From Cruorifilaria tuberocauda (Eukaryota > Nematoda > Chromadorea > Rhabditida > Onchocercidae): a stretch of DNA of 64,000 nt. The notes under the pieces are model-generated. The model ran no database searches. It saw only the letters and a list, made by a program, of their open reading frames with translations, and was not told the DNA's origin. The translations under genes were made by a program, and so were the position numbers. Shown piece after piece: positions 19,348 to 34,028 of the stretch (positions are counted from its first letter, which is position 1; the number at the start of each line of letters is the position of its first letter). The stretch covers positions 62,001-126,000 of the forward strand of contig JABVXU010000049.1 in assembly GCA_013365365.1 (NCBI GenBank). The letters run 5' to 3'.

Positions 19348-22300
19348 ATGGATGCACGGCAAGCTGCGCAATTTGGTAATGTATTAAGACTGCAAGAATT
19401 ATTAGATTCTGGAGAATGTACACCAGATACGTTAGATGCTGATGACTGTTCCTTACTACATTGGGCCGCTATTAACAACCGGTAAATTTTTTGTTTGTGT
19501 TACCAAGTCATCTTTACCTTGCTTAAAATATTGTTGTGAAATTAACCTATCAGAAGCATTTAGTGTAACAAGCTTTATTGTGTAATTCGTAGTTTATCCA
19601 TAACTCGAATATTAATCGACCGTGGTTGCAATGTCAACGCAGTTGGTGGCGTGCTCGCTTCAACACCACTCCACTGGGCAGCACGACACGGCCACACACA
19701 TATGGTTGCTTTGTTGGTTGCTCATGGAGCTGATCTCCATCTATGTGATGTTGAAGGTATTTTTAAATAACTCATTTTTTAGGGTCCCTTGATACATGTT
19801 GAATTAAGCATTGCTTAAAACAGAATAAAAGTGAACGGGAAATTGAATTTTATAGTCACATGAACTTATATCAATATTCCTTTGCAACTAGTATGCAGTC
19901 AAACTATACAGTGTCATTCACAGACAACTTTATTGCAAAAATCATTGTTCCTGAAACTCAAACAGTAAGTGGAAACTGTTTTACTAATGCTTCAGCTTCC
20001 TTGTTTTTCTTTTCTTTGTATTCATTTAATTACGATGAGTTGACATTACAGGTTTTACTCCTCTTCATGTTGCTGTGCAATTTGGAAGAACGTCAACAGC
20101 TGCATATTTGATTGCTGCTGGACAGTCTGCCGATGCAAGGGATGAAACGAGGATGACGCCGGCGATGTGGGCAGCATATAAGGTTTAAAATAATGTCATT
20201 TCAACCTGATAAGTTATAATTTCATGAAGTTCATGTTTTACATTACATTATTGCACCTTATTTAGAGAACTGTATGCTGCGTTGCATTTTCAGGTTTTCA
20301 GTCGCGATCCTCTCCAGATGTTAATAACAATGGGTGCTGATTTGTCTTGTGCTGATACAACTTACGCAAATACGGCTTTACATTGGGCCGTAATACGGCG
20401 CAATCATTCAGCGGTTAATGTTTTGATAAAATATAATGCCGAATTAGCGCTTCGTAATCGTGATAATGAAACTCCTCGTGATATTGCAACACGACGTGGA
20501 GATGTTATCAGTGCACGGATTTTAGAAAGGGCTGAACGTAGGAAAGGGCTAATCTCTTCAACTTTCATCCAGTATGTTAAAGAAAACGATGTGAGTTTGT
20601 TCATGAAATTCAGTCATTTATTTCATTTTCTTGAGCATTTCCTACTTATTCACCACTTAAGCTGCCTTTTAATTTTTTTTATAGGTATTAATATCCCGAA
20701 TAATGTTTTTCCTACCCATATGTATTATGGTGGCCGTGGGTGTAATTTTGCACGTTATTTTGTCGTATATGATCAAGGCCTTATTGCTATTATTAGTTGG
20801 TGTTCTGGGACGAATTATATACAGGTAGTTGTTTGTACTTTTTTAGATCTAAGTTCACAGAATGAAACCTTCTTCCCAAAACAGTGTTTCAAGAGTTTGA
20901 TTTCAGGTCACTCGCAACAGATCGGAGTTCCTTCATCATACCTTTAGGCGCAGCAGTAGCATCGAAGATTATTTTGGCAGTGACTTGGTTGCTGTATCTG
21001 CATGCCTTTGCCGGGTGGTATTGGCAAATTAGTTTCTTCATCGTTGTAATACTTACACCAGTGTTGTTTTTGTGGATTGTTTTTTCCGATCCTGGCGTCA
21101 TCACTGTATCTCATAAAGTAACTCTTTTGATGCGTATTTTTTTGTAGGATTCTTCAGAGGTTGCTCTGATCAGTCTGTAAAAACTTTCATTTGGAAGTTG
21201 AAGCTGTCAGTAACTTCTTATGCTTTTAGTATTTTAACGTAAATATAATTTTTCCGGATTTTATGCTTATTTTTTTTTCTTTCACCTGTTAGGGCGAAGT
21301 TACTTTTTGTTTGATGTAATAACGAATTGAATTCTCGCAGACAATTTCTATATTTAATTATTTTCTTCAAAATTATGGTTGAATGTTCACAAAAGAAAAA
21401 CTCGACTGTTACATTCATTTTGAACTTTCAACTTCATTTCAAAATTAGTGTTTGTATGCTTTTTTCTGATTTAAATGCATTAGTTAAAGTTCATTTATGT
21501 TGTACTTTAAGGAAAGATGCGAAATGATACGCGATATGTGGGAGAAAGAAAACCAACCAGCAGTCTCATTTTGTAGCACATGTTTACTAAGAAGGCCTGC
21601 AAGATCAAAGCACTGCTCAGTTTGTGATCGTTGCGTTAAAAGGTTGTTTTAATTAATTGATAATTTGAGCTATAAAAGCCATTGATTTTTCGTAATTTTT
21701 TAAATATAAACCTATTATACATTCAGTTGCGCCATGATCTCGATTCCAATTTTCGAATTGTTTCGACTAGCAGTTAACACGGAGCTGTTGGTTTTCAGGG
21801 ATTTCAGGGGGTTCAGGGACTTCGGATTGTTGCGAAGTTATTTTAGAACTTTTTTATAGAAACCTGGATAATTATAGGTTTGATCATCACTGTCCATGGG
21901 TCCTGAATTGCATTGGAGAAAAAAATCACTTACACTTTATTCTTTATCTCGGCATTGTTATTGCTTCTTCACTGCAGTTCCTCGTCGCAACTTTCCACTG
22001 TAAGATCCCTTTTTTTACGTGCTTAACAGATTTTCCATGTTTAAAAGCAGATCGCTTTTCCGAATTTATGGTTGGATGAAATGATACACAGACTGCTAAG
22101 GCGAATTTTTTCCGCAGTATCGAAACATCATGTGTAAGCGGTGGCCACCCACTGTACTGACACTCTCCTAACAATCCAAAGGAATGCAGTGTCAACGTTT
22201 CTAGAGCTTACTGATTACAAAATTCCAAACACTGCATGTTCAACATGGGCTGAGAAAATGATCGATGTCACTGAACTGCCAGAGAATAATAATATGTACA

Positions 22301-23214
22301 GAAATTGGCAATCAAAATGCATGAGTTATTTTTTGCAAATCAGAATCGCTCTGAAAAGAGAAGTCAGGCGAACATTAAGTTATGTGAAATTAGTGAATTT
22401 TACGAACTTTTATGTAATATAAGTTAGGCAAATATTTTAAGGGTTTGTGACTGCATAATTTTAAGATTGGCGTGATTCATGTGGTGAGATCTCTCAAGCA
22501 AATATTACATACTGTAATCCCTGGGTGACTTATGTATTTGTCATAGCTCTTTATCATTTTATATGGACAACCGCAATGTTCATGTTTCAAATATATCAGG
22601 TAAGAGCAAACTTGCTAATAATATGAATTATGCATTTAAATCCGTTTTATTGGACTTCAGAAATAAATTTATGAAGATAGCTTTAAATGTTAAAAGGTCT
22701 TACACGGACAGTGAAACAGTTCGTAAGAAACATATTTTATGTCCAGTTTGTGGTTTTGATTGAGACCAGCATTTTTCTTTTCAAAACAGAACATAGGGAT
22801 AGATATCTATGCAAGCACTTCTTCCATGTGAATTTATGAGTATAAGAATTCAGAAGTTGCAGATACTTTGCGAAATGACAACAAATGAAAGACTTAACGC
22901 TTATAGATATGAACATTTCCATTCAACTGGAGACCGCTTAACAATAAAGAGCCCGTTTTCGTAAGTAGTTTAATATGAACTTGATTTGGAGGGAAATGGT
23001 TAGAAATCTTTTTACAATTAAGAAACCATTACCTTTGAAAAAGCATCCCTCCTGATTTGGATGAAAATTAACCAGAAGCGAGTGTAAAGTGTAGAATGTA
23101 AGGGCAGAAGTATTTAAATCCTGTCATTTCAGGAAAGGGATGTTACAGAATTTATATAATTTCTGTTGCGGTGGTGCCATTGCTTCTTCCGAAGAAGATG
23201 GCCTATTAGACTAA
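19348..23214 (+). CDS. Ankyrin-repeat DHHC palmitoyltransferase (HIP14/ZDHHC17 class)
   Basis: S-acylates cytosolic cysteines on membrane proteins, typically at the Golgi. The first exon (ATG 19348) begins an ankyrin array that continues through the exons near 19593-19758, 20053-20183 and 20294-20590, with repeats of the [18 protein letters not shown] and [18 protein letters not shown] type. Transmembrane exons follow: 20686-20824, and 20907-21117 with FSDPGVI. The zinc-finger exon near 21513-21645 has [21 protein letters not shown]. The catalytic exon ends at 22000 with [11 protein letters not shown]. Exon 22467-22599 carries [10 protein letters not shown] and a membrane span. The next exon has the family motif [15 protein letters not shown]. 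The last exon, joined at a phase 2 border, ends EDGLLD with stop 23212-23214. The active DHHC is intact. Order matches HIP14 closely, though the C-terminus is shorter than in vertebrates. Which C. elegans dhhc gene is the ortholog is not certain. The 3' end faces arl-1, about 150 bases away. Confidence 0.92.
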
Positions 23215-23365
23215 TTATGGTTGTCAAGATTTCGTTGGACTTTTGTATATAACTGTATCAGTTTTGTTATGTAGTATTATTGATTAAAACTACAAAAAAT
23301 CATCAACAAGATACTCAATCGAGACAGACTAACACGGTACATGTATCTTGGCGATAATCGTTTTC

Positions 23366-24970
<1,605 letters not shown>

Positions 24971-26292
24971 TATTAGAAGCAAATTTCAAGCAATCTGAAA
25001 TTTGCTCGGCTATGAAAGGTCCAAAATTACATCAAATAGTGTTGAAGTAGGATATATCAACGACCACCACAATTAAAAAAAAATTTCCGAAAGACTTCAA
25101 TAAAGTGACTTGCAAATGAACCGACAATTTATTTATGAAAAAAGATGTCTTCCACATTAACGAACTAAACCCTAAAAAGCTCCTTGGGATTTCTGATTTA
25201 TTCTCCCTATAATGCATCTAACTTCCATAAAACCATAGTCACTTCTCTCAATATACAGCAGCCAAGAATGAATAAATCAAAACCAATCAGATTTCACATG
25301 TCTACAGCACCACATCGTTAAATAATTTTCATGCGGCCCGAAAACACAACTGCGCCGATACCATCCTAACAGCCAATGTTTGGGGGGCAGAAATGAGATA
25401 AACCTCCGGAAATTATTTTTCTTTGATTCTTCAATAAATTGTTTAATAATTTTATTTTTGTTGCTTAGTGTTTTCTGATTTTCGCTCATCTGTATAGCCA
25501 GAAGGTACACAAATTTTCGCAAATCCAGTCGAAGTTAAAAGTCCAATAAAAATGTTCAAGCTGTTTCACACATTTATATGCCTTAGCGGGCCTTGTGTGA
25601 ACTCATGTAATTTCTTTTTGAAACGCTATGTCCAATAGTGCATTTGAAATTTTCTTGCTAAAATACGAACGAATATGCCCTGAATACCGAACACTATATC
25701 GGAATATTGAAATTCAGTATTTTACTAAATACAATGTCTCCCACAATTAATCAAAACAACTATTCATAACTTTCTTCTTCAAGAGCTATGATTATTCGGT
25801 CTGTGAGTAATCAGGTTGCAACAGTTAACGCAACTATAACGAGAATCACTTGAACACTATATTATCAACAATTTGGATCCTCCTTTTCAATGATTTGAAA
25901 ACGAGGTCGTCAAAGTAATGGTGCTTTCGCTTCCTTTTTCTTCCTTTCTCATTCAAAGCAACAAAATACTCTCCGGATAGTGTACGATATTTAGGAGAAA
26001 AAAAAAACTCATTCAGAACATTTATCAATATTTGAGCAAAAACGATTATTCAGTAATGAAGTGTCGAAATCCTTATTATACGTGCTCTTTCCTTTCTTTC
26101 TTCATTCTCAGGAGGTATTTTCCTGCAGATTCCGAGTGATAAAAATTGCCTTATCAAATTATATGTTTGATTTCTTATTAGACTACTGGAATTTCTTTCC
26201 AAAAAGCACGAGTTAAAACGCAAACAAAATATCACTAATTAGTATATACACATTCCAGCGACAAAATGAATGAATGGAGTACTAAAAATTAA
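24971..26292. other. Intergenic region between arl-1 (5') and the Rab gene (3')
   Basis: About 1.3 kb of AT-rich sequence with the arl-1 promoter. No exon, RNA gene or notable repeat was recognised. Confidence 0.55.
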
Positions 26293-28451
26293 TCAAACAA
26301 ATGTTGGTTGTGCCACTGAAGAACAGCATGATGGTAAAAAGGATGACTTTTTGTCGGGAAGAGTAACACCATCAACATGAAAAGCAGAACCAAGATGATC
26401 GCTATCTTCTGAATCGGAATGCATGCTGGATACCAAAAGTCGGTCGCGCATTGCTGCTGCCAAATTATAGAATGCATCGTCGCAATTAATTCCTGTCTTC
26501 GCACTTACCTGTAAATTATCAGCTTTAACTGGTTGTATCCACAAACATTTTTTGACTTACGCGTTTAACGATTGCCTGAATATGATTATCCAGCATTTCT
26601 AGGAAGCAACATTAGCAAAAGAAACTGCGTCTACTACCCTTTACTACACTGATGATTTAACCTTAACAAAACCTTTCTCAGTCTTACTGAAACGCAACTG
26701 TATGCCACGCATTTATTTCAGAAGCAATATCTTAATGTTTAATATTTCCCGAAGGAATTGTCCTCAATACTTATAGAGAATTAGCACACAAAAGAACAAA
26801 CAATTACTACGTTTCTATTTACTATATTTTGCATTTCTTGTTCCCTTCCACTCATGCCTTACATTTTGGTAAACCGGAAATAACATTGTTCACCAATCTC
26901 AGAAAAGTTGTCTGCGACTTGAACATTAAAGAGAAAAATACAGACATTAAAAACGTAGCACGAGCACGAACAAGAGATTCCATCAGTATACCAATAAATA
27001 ACTTGAAAAAAACAACTTCGTAAAGAGAGACTCCAAGCTGGCTAGCGAGTCGTTCAGCGCGTTCAAAATTAACCATTCTCTTATCTTCTAAATCAGCCTT
27101 GTTTCCAATTAACATTAGCACTGCATTTGATGGCGCATGCACTCGAATCTCCTACAACGTGTTCGATTACTAAATTATCAAAGTACAGTCAAAGACGATC
27201 ATTTCTTCTATTATTTTTCATTGAATTATAAAAATTTCACCATTTAGTAATTTAATATGGCATGGCTTACTCATTCACGAAATGCCTTTTCTTAACAACC
27301 AAAACGAACGAAATTTAATTATTCTAAATTAATGATGGAACCTCAACTGAATCAAAAGAAAACTTGAAATTAAGTGACTGTATAATTAGAATTCTATTAC
27401 CGATGTTTTGAGAAACTCAAGAAACATCTGTAGAAAGCGAAATCACGTATCATTCGAATAATTTTCTTGAGAACTTCAAATTTTTGGTCATGAATTGAAA
27501 AAGCGGATTCTTGAACATTAAATTTCGGAAAGATTTGTAACACATCTACTCACAGAAAATAGTTCGCTAGGCTACTTTCCATTAGAATGCTTACCTTTAA
27601 CCAATAATTGCGCAAATTATCGAAAGATCGTTCGTCTGTCAAATCATAAACACACATTACTCCATGTGCTGAGTGATAATATGAGTTATAGATTGTTCTG
27701 TAACGTTCCATCCCTGCAAAAATTCGAAAGCAACAAATTATTTAAGAAATATTCCCTCTTCACTTTAATTCAATTTTGGTTATTTAATTTTTAGCCATTT
27801 ATCATAATCATCATAAAATTTTCATCATTCAGTGTATATATTATATCCTTCAGACAACGTGTGAACACAGTGAACAGAATTATATATGAGAAGAAAAGAG
27901 TAGTAAATTCAAAAACCGTACGGTGAATGATTTCATGCTAATCATTAAAATTCATCTTAATTATATGATACATACCACTTTTCTCAACTCAAACCTACAG
28001 CTGAATTTAGTTGACGATGAACTTGAAGCCATAAATTCTGCTCATTCTGAAATCGGCCTTTTATGATGTAAATGGAGAAGGATAAATTTCTAGTTTCTGA
28101 ATCAAAAATCGGGTGAAACAGTTTCTCCCATGTAATTCAAGCAAAAATCAAGCAGGTTAATGAATGCGATATTGATAAGCAAAGTATGATATAAATTGCA
28201 GCTGCTTAGATATCATGTGAGAGAAAAAAATATAATGAAAAAAAAGTAAATAAAAGAGTACCAGCTGTATCCCATAATTCTAGCCGGACTTTATCACGCC
28301 CAAGTTTGACTGTCTTCAGTTTGAAATCAACACCAAGCGTAGTAATGTGATCCTGGCGAAACGAATTCTCAGCAAAACGCAGCAAAATGCAGGATTTACC
28401 ACAGTTATGGTCCCCAACAATAACGATTTTGAATAAATAATTGTAACTCAT
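26293..28451 (-). CDS. Atypical Rab-family GTPase with Met in place of the switch II catalytic Gln
   Basis: Vesicle-traffic GTPase fold. Four phase-consistent exons (28262-28451, 27595-27713, 27017-27151, 26293-26508) give 219 residues. It starts MSYNYLFKIVIVG and is Rab8/10/35-like overall. The P-loop is GDHNCGKS instead of GDSGVGKS. Switch I contains TTLGVDFKLKTV. At the exon 1/2 junction the DxxG motif reads WDTAGMERYRT, so the usual Gln is Met (codon 27709-27711, residue 65). The G4 motif is NKAD, and G5 is SAKTG, joined across the last intron. The C-terminal tail is Ser/Asp-rich and ends SCCSSVAQPTFV, so the cysteine pair is nine residues from the end rather than terminal. Known: replacing this Gln usually slows GTP hydrolysis, and Rab25 naturally has Leu here. 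Inference: a Rab that stays GTP-bound longer or is regulated differently. The exact subfamily is not resolved, and a missed 3' splice could change the tail. Confidence 0.85.
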
Positions 28452-31038
28452 AATGATAAGTTATCAGTAAATGATTGCTGCAATGTGTTAAAAGTAGAGG
28501 TTATGGAAGCAAAAAGAGACAATGACCCAATAAATAGGGTTGGATTCGCTTGTACCTATAGAAATAAATCAGTAAGTGGGCAACAGCGGTTTCTGAACTG
28601 CACAGAATACTGCAAGTGAAGTAATAGAAATGTATAAAGAGATGCTAAACGACAGTCCAAAATTGATTTCTTCGCAGTTGCAGCAATGGTAGCAATGGCT
28701 GCAACAGTAGCGGTGACAGCAACGATACAGTGGTAGAAGCAATAGCAGCAGCAGTTCACGAATTGACCAGTAGCCAAACGGATTGATCGTACGTTAAGCA
28801 CGATGAGGGTGGAGCGGTCACAAAGTGCTACACCAGGGAACGATTGGCTGCCATGTGACCTTTTGTTATCCGTCGCGCTGCACCTTTCTTACTTTCTCGC
28901 TCTCTCACGTTCTCTGTACTTATAGAGAGAAATTCTGGTTTCGATAACTGTCCTGTCGCCTAAAAAGAGAGAGAACAGAGGAAAAAAGAGATAAGACAAG
29001 ATGGTGTACAACAATGGATTGCTATGAGCGAGTGGGATGAGGAAGAACAAAAGTTGGCTTGGAACGACTAGCAATACGCAGCGTGCCCTAGTGCAAGGTG
29101 AACAAGACCGGAAGAAGCAGTGCAATCAAGTAGTGCGTACAATTTCAATGTCCAGGTAGTATGCAATAGGTTCTCTCACACCGTCTTCGAAGTGTTGCAT
29201 CTTAAACACTCGTGAATATTTGGAACGTCGGTCAGCATGATTCTCCTCTTTTTCCCATCGTTTGATAGCCGTAATTGAAATTCATCATCAGGTAATCTAG
29301 AAGGATTGATCTCGAGTACTTTACCGACTACATTATCGAGTCTCCTTTCCATCACCTTTTTTTAAACGTGCAAGGATGATTTCACTCACCACTTCATCCA
29401 TCGCGTTTATTCAAGTTGCAAATTCTTTTTCACTCAAATTTTAAGACAGTAATACTTAATACAAATTTATGAAGCATTGTTAATTAACAGGTAAAATACT
29501 TGTGCAAGTCAACTCACGCAAAGTCTATTCTGAAAAAATATTCTTGCACGCAGCTTTTAAAAAACATCTTCGTAAAATACTATGTCGAACAAACAACTCA
29601 AAATCAATGTCTCATTGGGTTTTCCTCTTTTCATTTATTGAATATATAATTAATTCAACTACGACTAACTTCATCACGACATGTTTTTGATCTCTTTTAT
29701 ATCGATTTGGCTTCCATCACGCTATAGTCGAGCGATCGATTGATGACAATTCCAATGACTAAATCTTCTAAATGGCGGTTATTTTAATCTTCACATTGTA
29801 TGTTCTGCATATGAAGAAGTTTTGGAGTTGATCACATTTTACAGAAATTTTCCGAAATGATCCGTTATTTTCTTCAACGTATCCAAATCAGAATTACTCA
29901 TCTTTCTGAATAAAATTTTGCTGAGTTTGAGTAGTAATTAAGAGATAAATGGTCAAATGCTCAAAAGAAAAGGAGACGAAAGAATTGGAATAACCGAAAA
30001 ACCTTGAAAATTTTTTCAAACTTCAAATATGTTTTCTTCAAGTGCTTGAAGATCAATTATTTGAGAACTTTAAAGTACTGCTTATAAATGAAGCTTTTGA
30101 GCCTTAATTGAAAAACCATGTCTCGTCAAAAAACTGAAAAAGTGGTGATTGTCAATGTCAGAATTATTGAGGTGCAAAAAAATTAAGGATTTTCCGGTCA
30201 TTCGAATGAGGATTTATCAATCTACATGTAAATGAAACAATTTTAGATATAGAATTTTCTCAAACTAAACATGAATTGGTTTTCAAATGTTTCTGTAATT
30301 ATCTGTGAGATCGTTAGATAAAGCTGCATTTGTCATGCGCATCAAAAATCAAAGAGAATGTGATTAGTAGCAATAGATGTAGCTTGAAATTAGTGATGAG
30401 TCGTAGTGAAGATGTTATTGATCTGCTGTGTAAGTGACTGTCACGTAGTGTCTTGAAGTTGGAAGGATGAATTAACTAACTGCTTACGAATTGCACAAAG
30501 TGAACAAAGTGAACGAAGAGAAGGGAGAAACTGAGAAGCTGCTTGCGGGAAAGCATTACTGAATAGTACGCTGTTTGATTCGCTTGTTTTGTTGCCATAT
30601 CAAATTTGATTTAAAAGTTCAGTGTTAAAAATAAATAATTACCAGCAATGCAATCAACACTAGTCGTGAGAACAACTAGGGGCCAGCTGGTGCAGTGCTG
30701 AACAAACATCCTCCTTGGAGTGCTTTGAATTTTTATATAAGAAACTGGAAGGATTTAAAAATGTCTTCAGTTCTCAGCATGATGTTTTTTCCCGTACTCA
30801 TCATTTGTTCGTTCATTTTTACAATACCAGCGGTCTGTTATTTTTCCCATTAAACTTAACATTTATCGATTTAATATACATTTTTGAAAATCAAAAATAA
30901 AGGATTAATTTTAACTGTTCTTTTCTCAATCACAAATTAATTTGCACTATGCATAAAATGAATTTAAATCAGCGAGAATTCCCAGGAATGATTAAATTAC
31001 CTATATTTTTAATGTGTTTTTTCTTTCAATTATAACAG
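28452..31038. other. Divergent region between the Rab gene and the three-module gene
   Basis: Holds the Rab 5' flank with a GCA/CAG-rich stretch at about 28673-28756 and a GA-rich patch at 28960-28995. It should also hold the signal-peptide exon(s) of the three-module gene, which were not identified with confidence. Confidence 0.5.
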
Positions 31039-34028
31039 AATTATTGTTTGAGATAACAAATGCAAAAGCTTTGAAACGTGATACGGCAGAAGTACTGCGA
31101 AAAATGCACGGCAATTTGCGGGAGAACTGTTTCCCGCGACCTAGTGGTGGATGTATATGTACTGTGAAACAAAGCAATGGTGTCGAAACCGTTGAAAATT
31201 ACAGTTCCGATGAACAATGCAAATTAGACATTACAGGTATCTAAATATTATTGAGTATTTGAAATCTTCGGGAAAATCGCAAGAGTTGTCTATCCGTTTT
31301 AAAAAAAATTAAAATTCCTGAGAAATACTGGTTTTTTTTCCAACACTTCCAAAAGTGTTGGAAAAAACTTAGTATAATGAAAATTCAAGAAGTCTTGTAG
31401 GATTTATAAACCATTTAACTAGTATAAAATGATTACATTAGCTTTTGACGTATTCTTAGAATAATCTTGCTGAGGAAATAAATATTACACCAGAACGAAG
31501 CGAGCAAAATAATATCGAACATTACAATGCACTCTACTCACTCTAGTAATGTATAGCCAAAACTTTAGGTATTCAGCATAGCCTGTGCATATTTTTACAT
31601 TTGTTTTGGCTTGGTGCAATTCTATCTTATGCTTTTCAAGTCTTTATAGAGCAGTACCAGTTGATGTATGATATGAAATGATGGTCTGTAAGATATCATC
31701 TTAAAACATTTCATTATAAATCGGTTTACAACTCTGTTCATTCTGCAGGAAATTGCACTTTTAAACTCCCAGAAATGGGAAAGGGACGATACAAAAACAT
31801 TTAGTGCTAACTGACGTCTATAAACCCACTCTCCATGATAAAGAAACAAGAAATTTTCCGACTTTAGTGATCTGTTTGACGTTAATATCTAGTGATTTCA
31901 GATTTTATTAGCATTCAAATTAATCTGCTCATTAGATTCCAATTGGATTTGTCATTTGTTCACTAACAATGATGGACGAAAAACTGATGCAGGATTATTT
32001 GAGCATAGATATGACGAGTCCTATCAGAGAACGGTACAATCAAGTTTCTAATAAATTGTCTGATGCAGGCAGCAATTGATAAAACTGGTGAAAAACACAC
32101 ATAAAACCTTGTAATTTATGAACTTTTAAAAAATGAAAATTTTTCTAGAGCAAACAGTACATAATAAACAACTAAATGAGGAAATCACGGGTCAGTATGG
32201 TAATTACAAGGAAGACTGCTTCCCGATATCATCTGGAGGTTGTAAATGCATTGACAGAAATGCAACTGGTGACGAGGCGGTGAAAAAATATGATGACGGA
32301 ATGCAATGCAAAATTCCACACGTATGCTACAAACTTTCTATTGATGCTAACGGAAGTATATAGCAATAGTTAATTAAGAAATTTTTCACTTTGGAATTTC
32401 TGAGTTCATTTCGGAAATTTCAAAATTGTGACAACTGCAACTATTTCCCCTTTAGATTTATTACAAAATTAACCAATAATAAAATTTGTTTACTACATAT
32501 CTAGATCACAGTTTTGACCTACCAGTAACAGTTATTTGTAGTTAAACAAATTATTTCATTAATCCATTTCAGTTTTTGGTTTCGTATAAAGGATTTGTTT
32601 CAGATTTAAATTAAATTAAATAAATTTAGAATGATTATTCGTCTTTTAATCGTTTGTAGTTTATATTCATAACCATTTAATAGTATGGCTTTGTTTTTTA
32701 ATTAAAAATCTCTTTTAAAAAAACGAATATCTTGGATTGGATTGTTTTGTTTTTTTATTATAGCCCACTGCTAAAGAAAGTTTTCAAGTTTTCCAAAATA
32801 AATAATTATCATTAGTGTATCTTAACCGATCGACAGAAAGATATTGGAGGATATCGATCACAAACAGCATACCTTTTTTTACCAATTTAATGTTGATTAT
32901 TCTATCAAAAATCTCTACAAGATATGAAGATGATTAGCGAAATCACTATATCATTACTATTTTCATTTTTTGATTCATATTTCTTCGTGCAGAGGAATAT
33001 GAATCAAAAATGAAGGTTGAGCCACTGACGAAAATATGTTGCTTACGAATCACACCAACTTAATGTCATGCATCGCTGTATACCATATTTAATTAAAAGT
33101 TATGCAGATTATCCATTTAATCGAAATGTGTTGAACGCACTTATGTGAGACCTTGCCATTGCCACTGATTCCAAGCGTCGGATCTTTAGTACTTTAAAAG
33201 TTCACTATAAACTTAATTTCGGATATTCCGATGTTACAGCAAAATCTTTTACGATTTTAACCGGATCTTAAACTTATATCTTTACCGATAACCAGCATTC
33301 ACACTCTTCACACTGAACTCTCTTGCACTTTGTTGTTGAGTGATATTCTTTTCAGAAGATTAAAAGAACAACTAATGAACGGCCATCTCAGAATGTTCGT
33401 GATCCAGTTCGAGAACGAGCTCAAGCAAATTACCGTGCAGTTATTAATGAATTAAATGAAAAATTCAAGGGACTTAAGGAAGGATGCTTTCCGAGACCTA
33501 AGGGTAAGTAAAATTTTCTAATTCAGGCTTCAAAGAAGAAAAAAGTTTTTTTAAGTTTTTCTCGTGTTGTTCTGGGATTTATGATCTACTTATTTAGCAG
33601 TGAGCGCTTAATCTTTAATATTTTCACGATGTTTACAAAAAACTTTATTTCGGTTTCTCAATAAAAATGTTTTGATCGATGTAAGCAACATCCACTGCAA
33701 TAAAACAAAGCCATATCTCAAAACTGTAACTTAATTGTGACCTACGTATTTAAATAACATGACTTTCAGAGATAATGCAAATGCTGAAAAAAAATCCTAA
33801 TTAGACAATTGCTTATTTAGCAATATGCTTTGTTCTTTTAACTTTCGAGCTTAATTACTACGGCGTGATTACAAATATCAGTTGTAAATTCTAGAAATTC
33901 TAGGATGTTTATGCGTGATCGGAAAAGACCAAGACGGAAGAGATATTACAGAACGGCGAATGAAGGATCGAGATTGTAAGTGCCAACCTGATGAGCGGGG
34001 TCATGGATGCCCAGCAGGCGGTGCCTAA
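31039..34028 (+). CDS. Secreted-type protein with three tandem CFPxxxGGCxC cysteine modules (5' exon not found)
   Basis: Family not recognised. Four exons join with matching phase: 31039-31236 (phase 1-1), 32149-32321 (1-0), 33356-33503 (0-1) and 33904-34028. Each repeat unit follows C-x7-C-x-C-x19/20-C-K. Module 1 has CFPRPSGGCIC and ends EQCK, module 2 CFPISSGGCKC and MQCK, module 3 CFPRPKGG, an intron, then CLCVIG and DCK. Each has a charged, helix-like lead-in (KLxExCF type), and most have an acidic or Tyr-containing loop before the last Cys. Exon 1 opens with LLFEITNAKA before LKRD, like the end of a signal peptide, so a short upstream exon should carry the ATG. The tail is CKCQPDERGHGCPAGGA. 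A polyadenylation signal, AATAAA, lies at 34062-34067, 34 bases after the stop. Reading through the second donor would instead end at 32361, which is a possible shorter form. It is convergent with the chitin-binding gene. Confidence 0.6.
31334..31367. repeat. Perfect 15-bp inverted repeat with 4-base loop
   Basis: Arms 31334-31348 and 31353-31367 are exactly complementary around CCAA, inside the first visible intron of the three-module gene. The transcript could fold into a stable hairpin. Confidence 0.8.
32962..33014. repeat. Imperfect inverted repeat of about 22 bp
   Basis: TTCATTTTTTGATTCATATT on the left is mirrored by AATATGAATCAAAAATGAA on the right, with one bulge. It lies in an intron of the three-module gene. 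Confidence 0.7.
33545..33780 (+). repeat. Diverged direct duplication, copy 1 (in intron)
   Basis: About 235 bases that recur at 34212-34440 in the same orientation, offset by about 665 bases. Shared landmarks include TTCTGGG.TTTAT, AGTGA.TGCTTAAT, CAATAAAAATGTTT.GATC and AAACTGTAA.TTAATTGTGACC. This copy lies in the intron that splits module 3. Confidence 0.8.

Noticed and set aside
31014..31038. Reading the first module exon from a GTG as its own signal peptide
   Set aside because: The frame has no ATG, and an acceptor at 31038 with phase 1 fits the other exons better.
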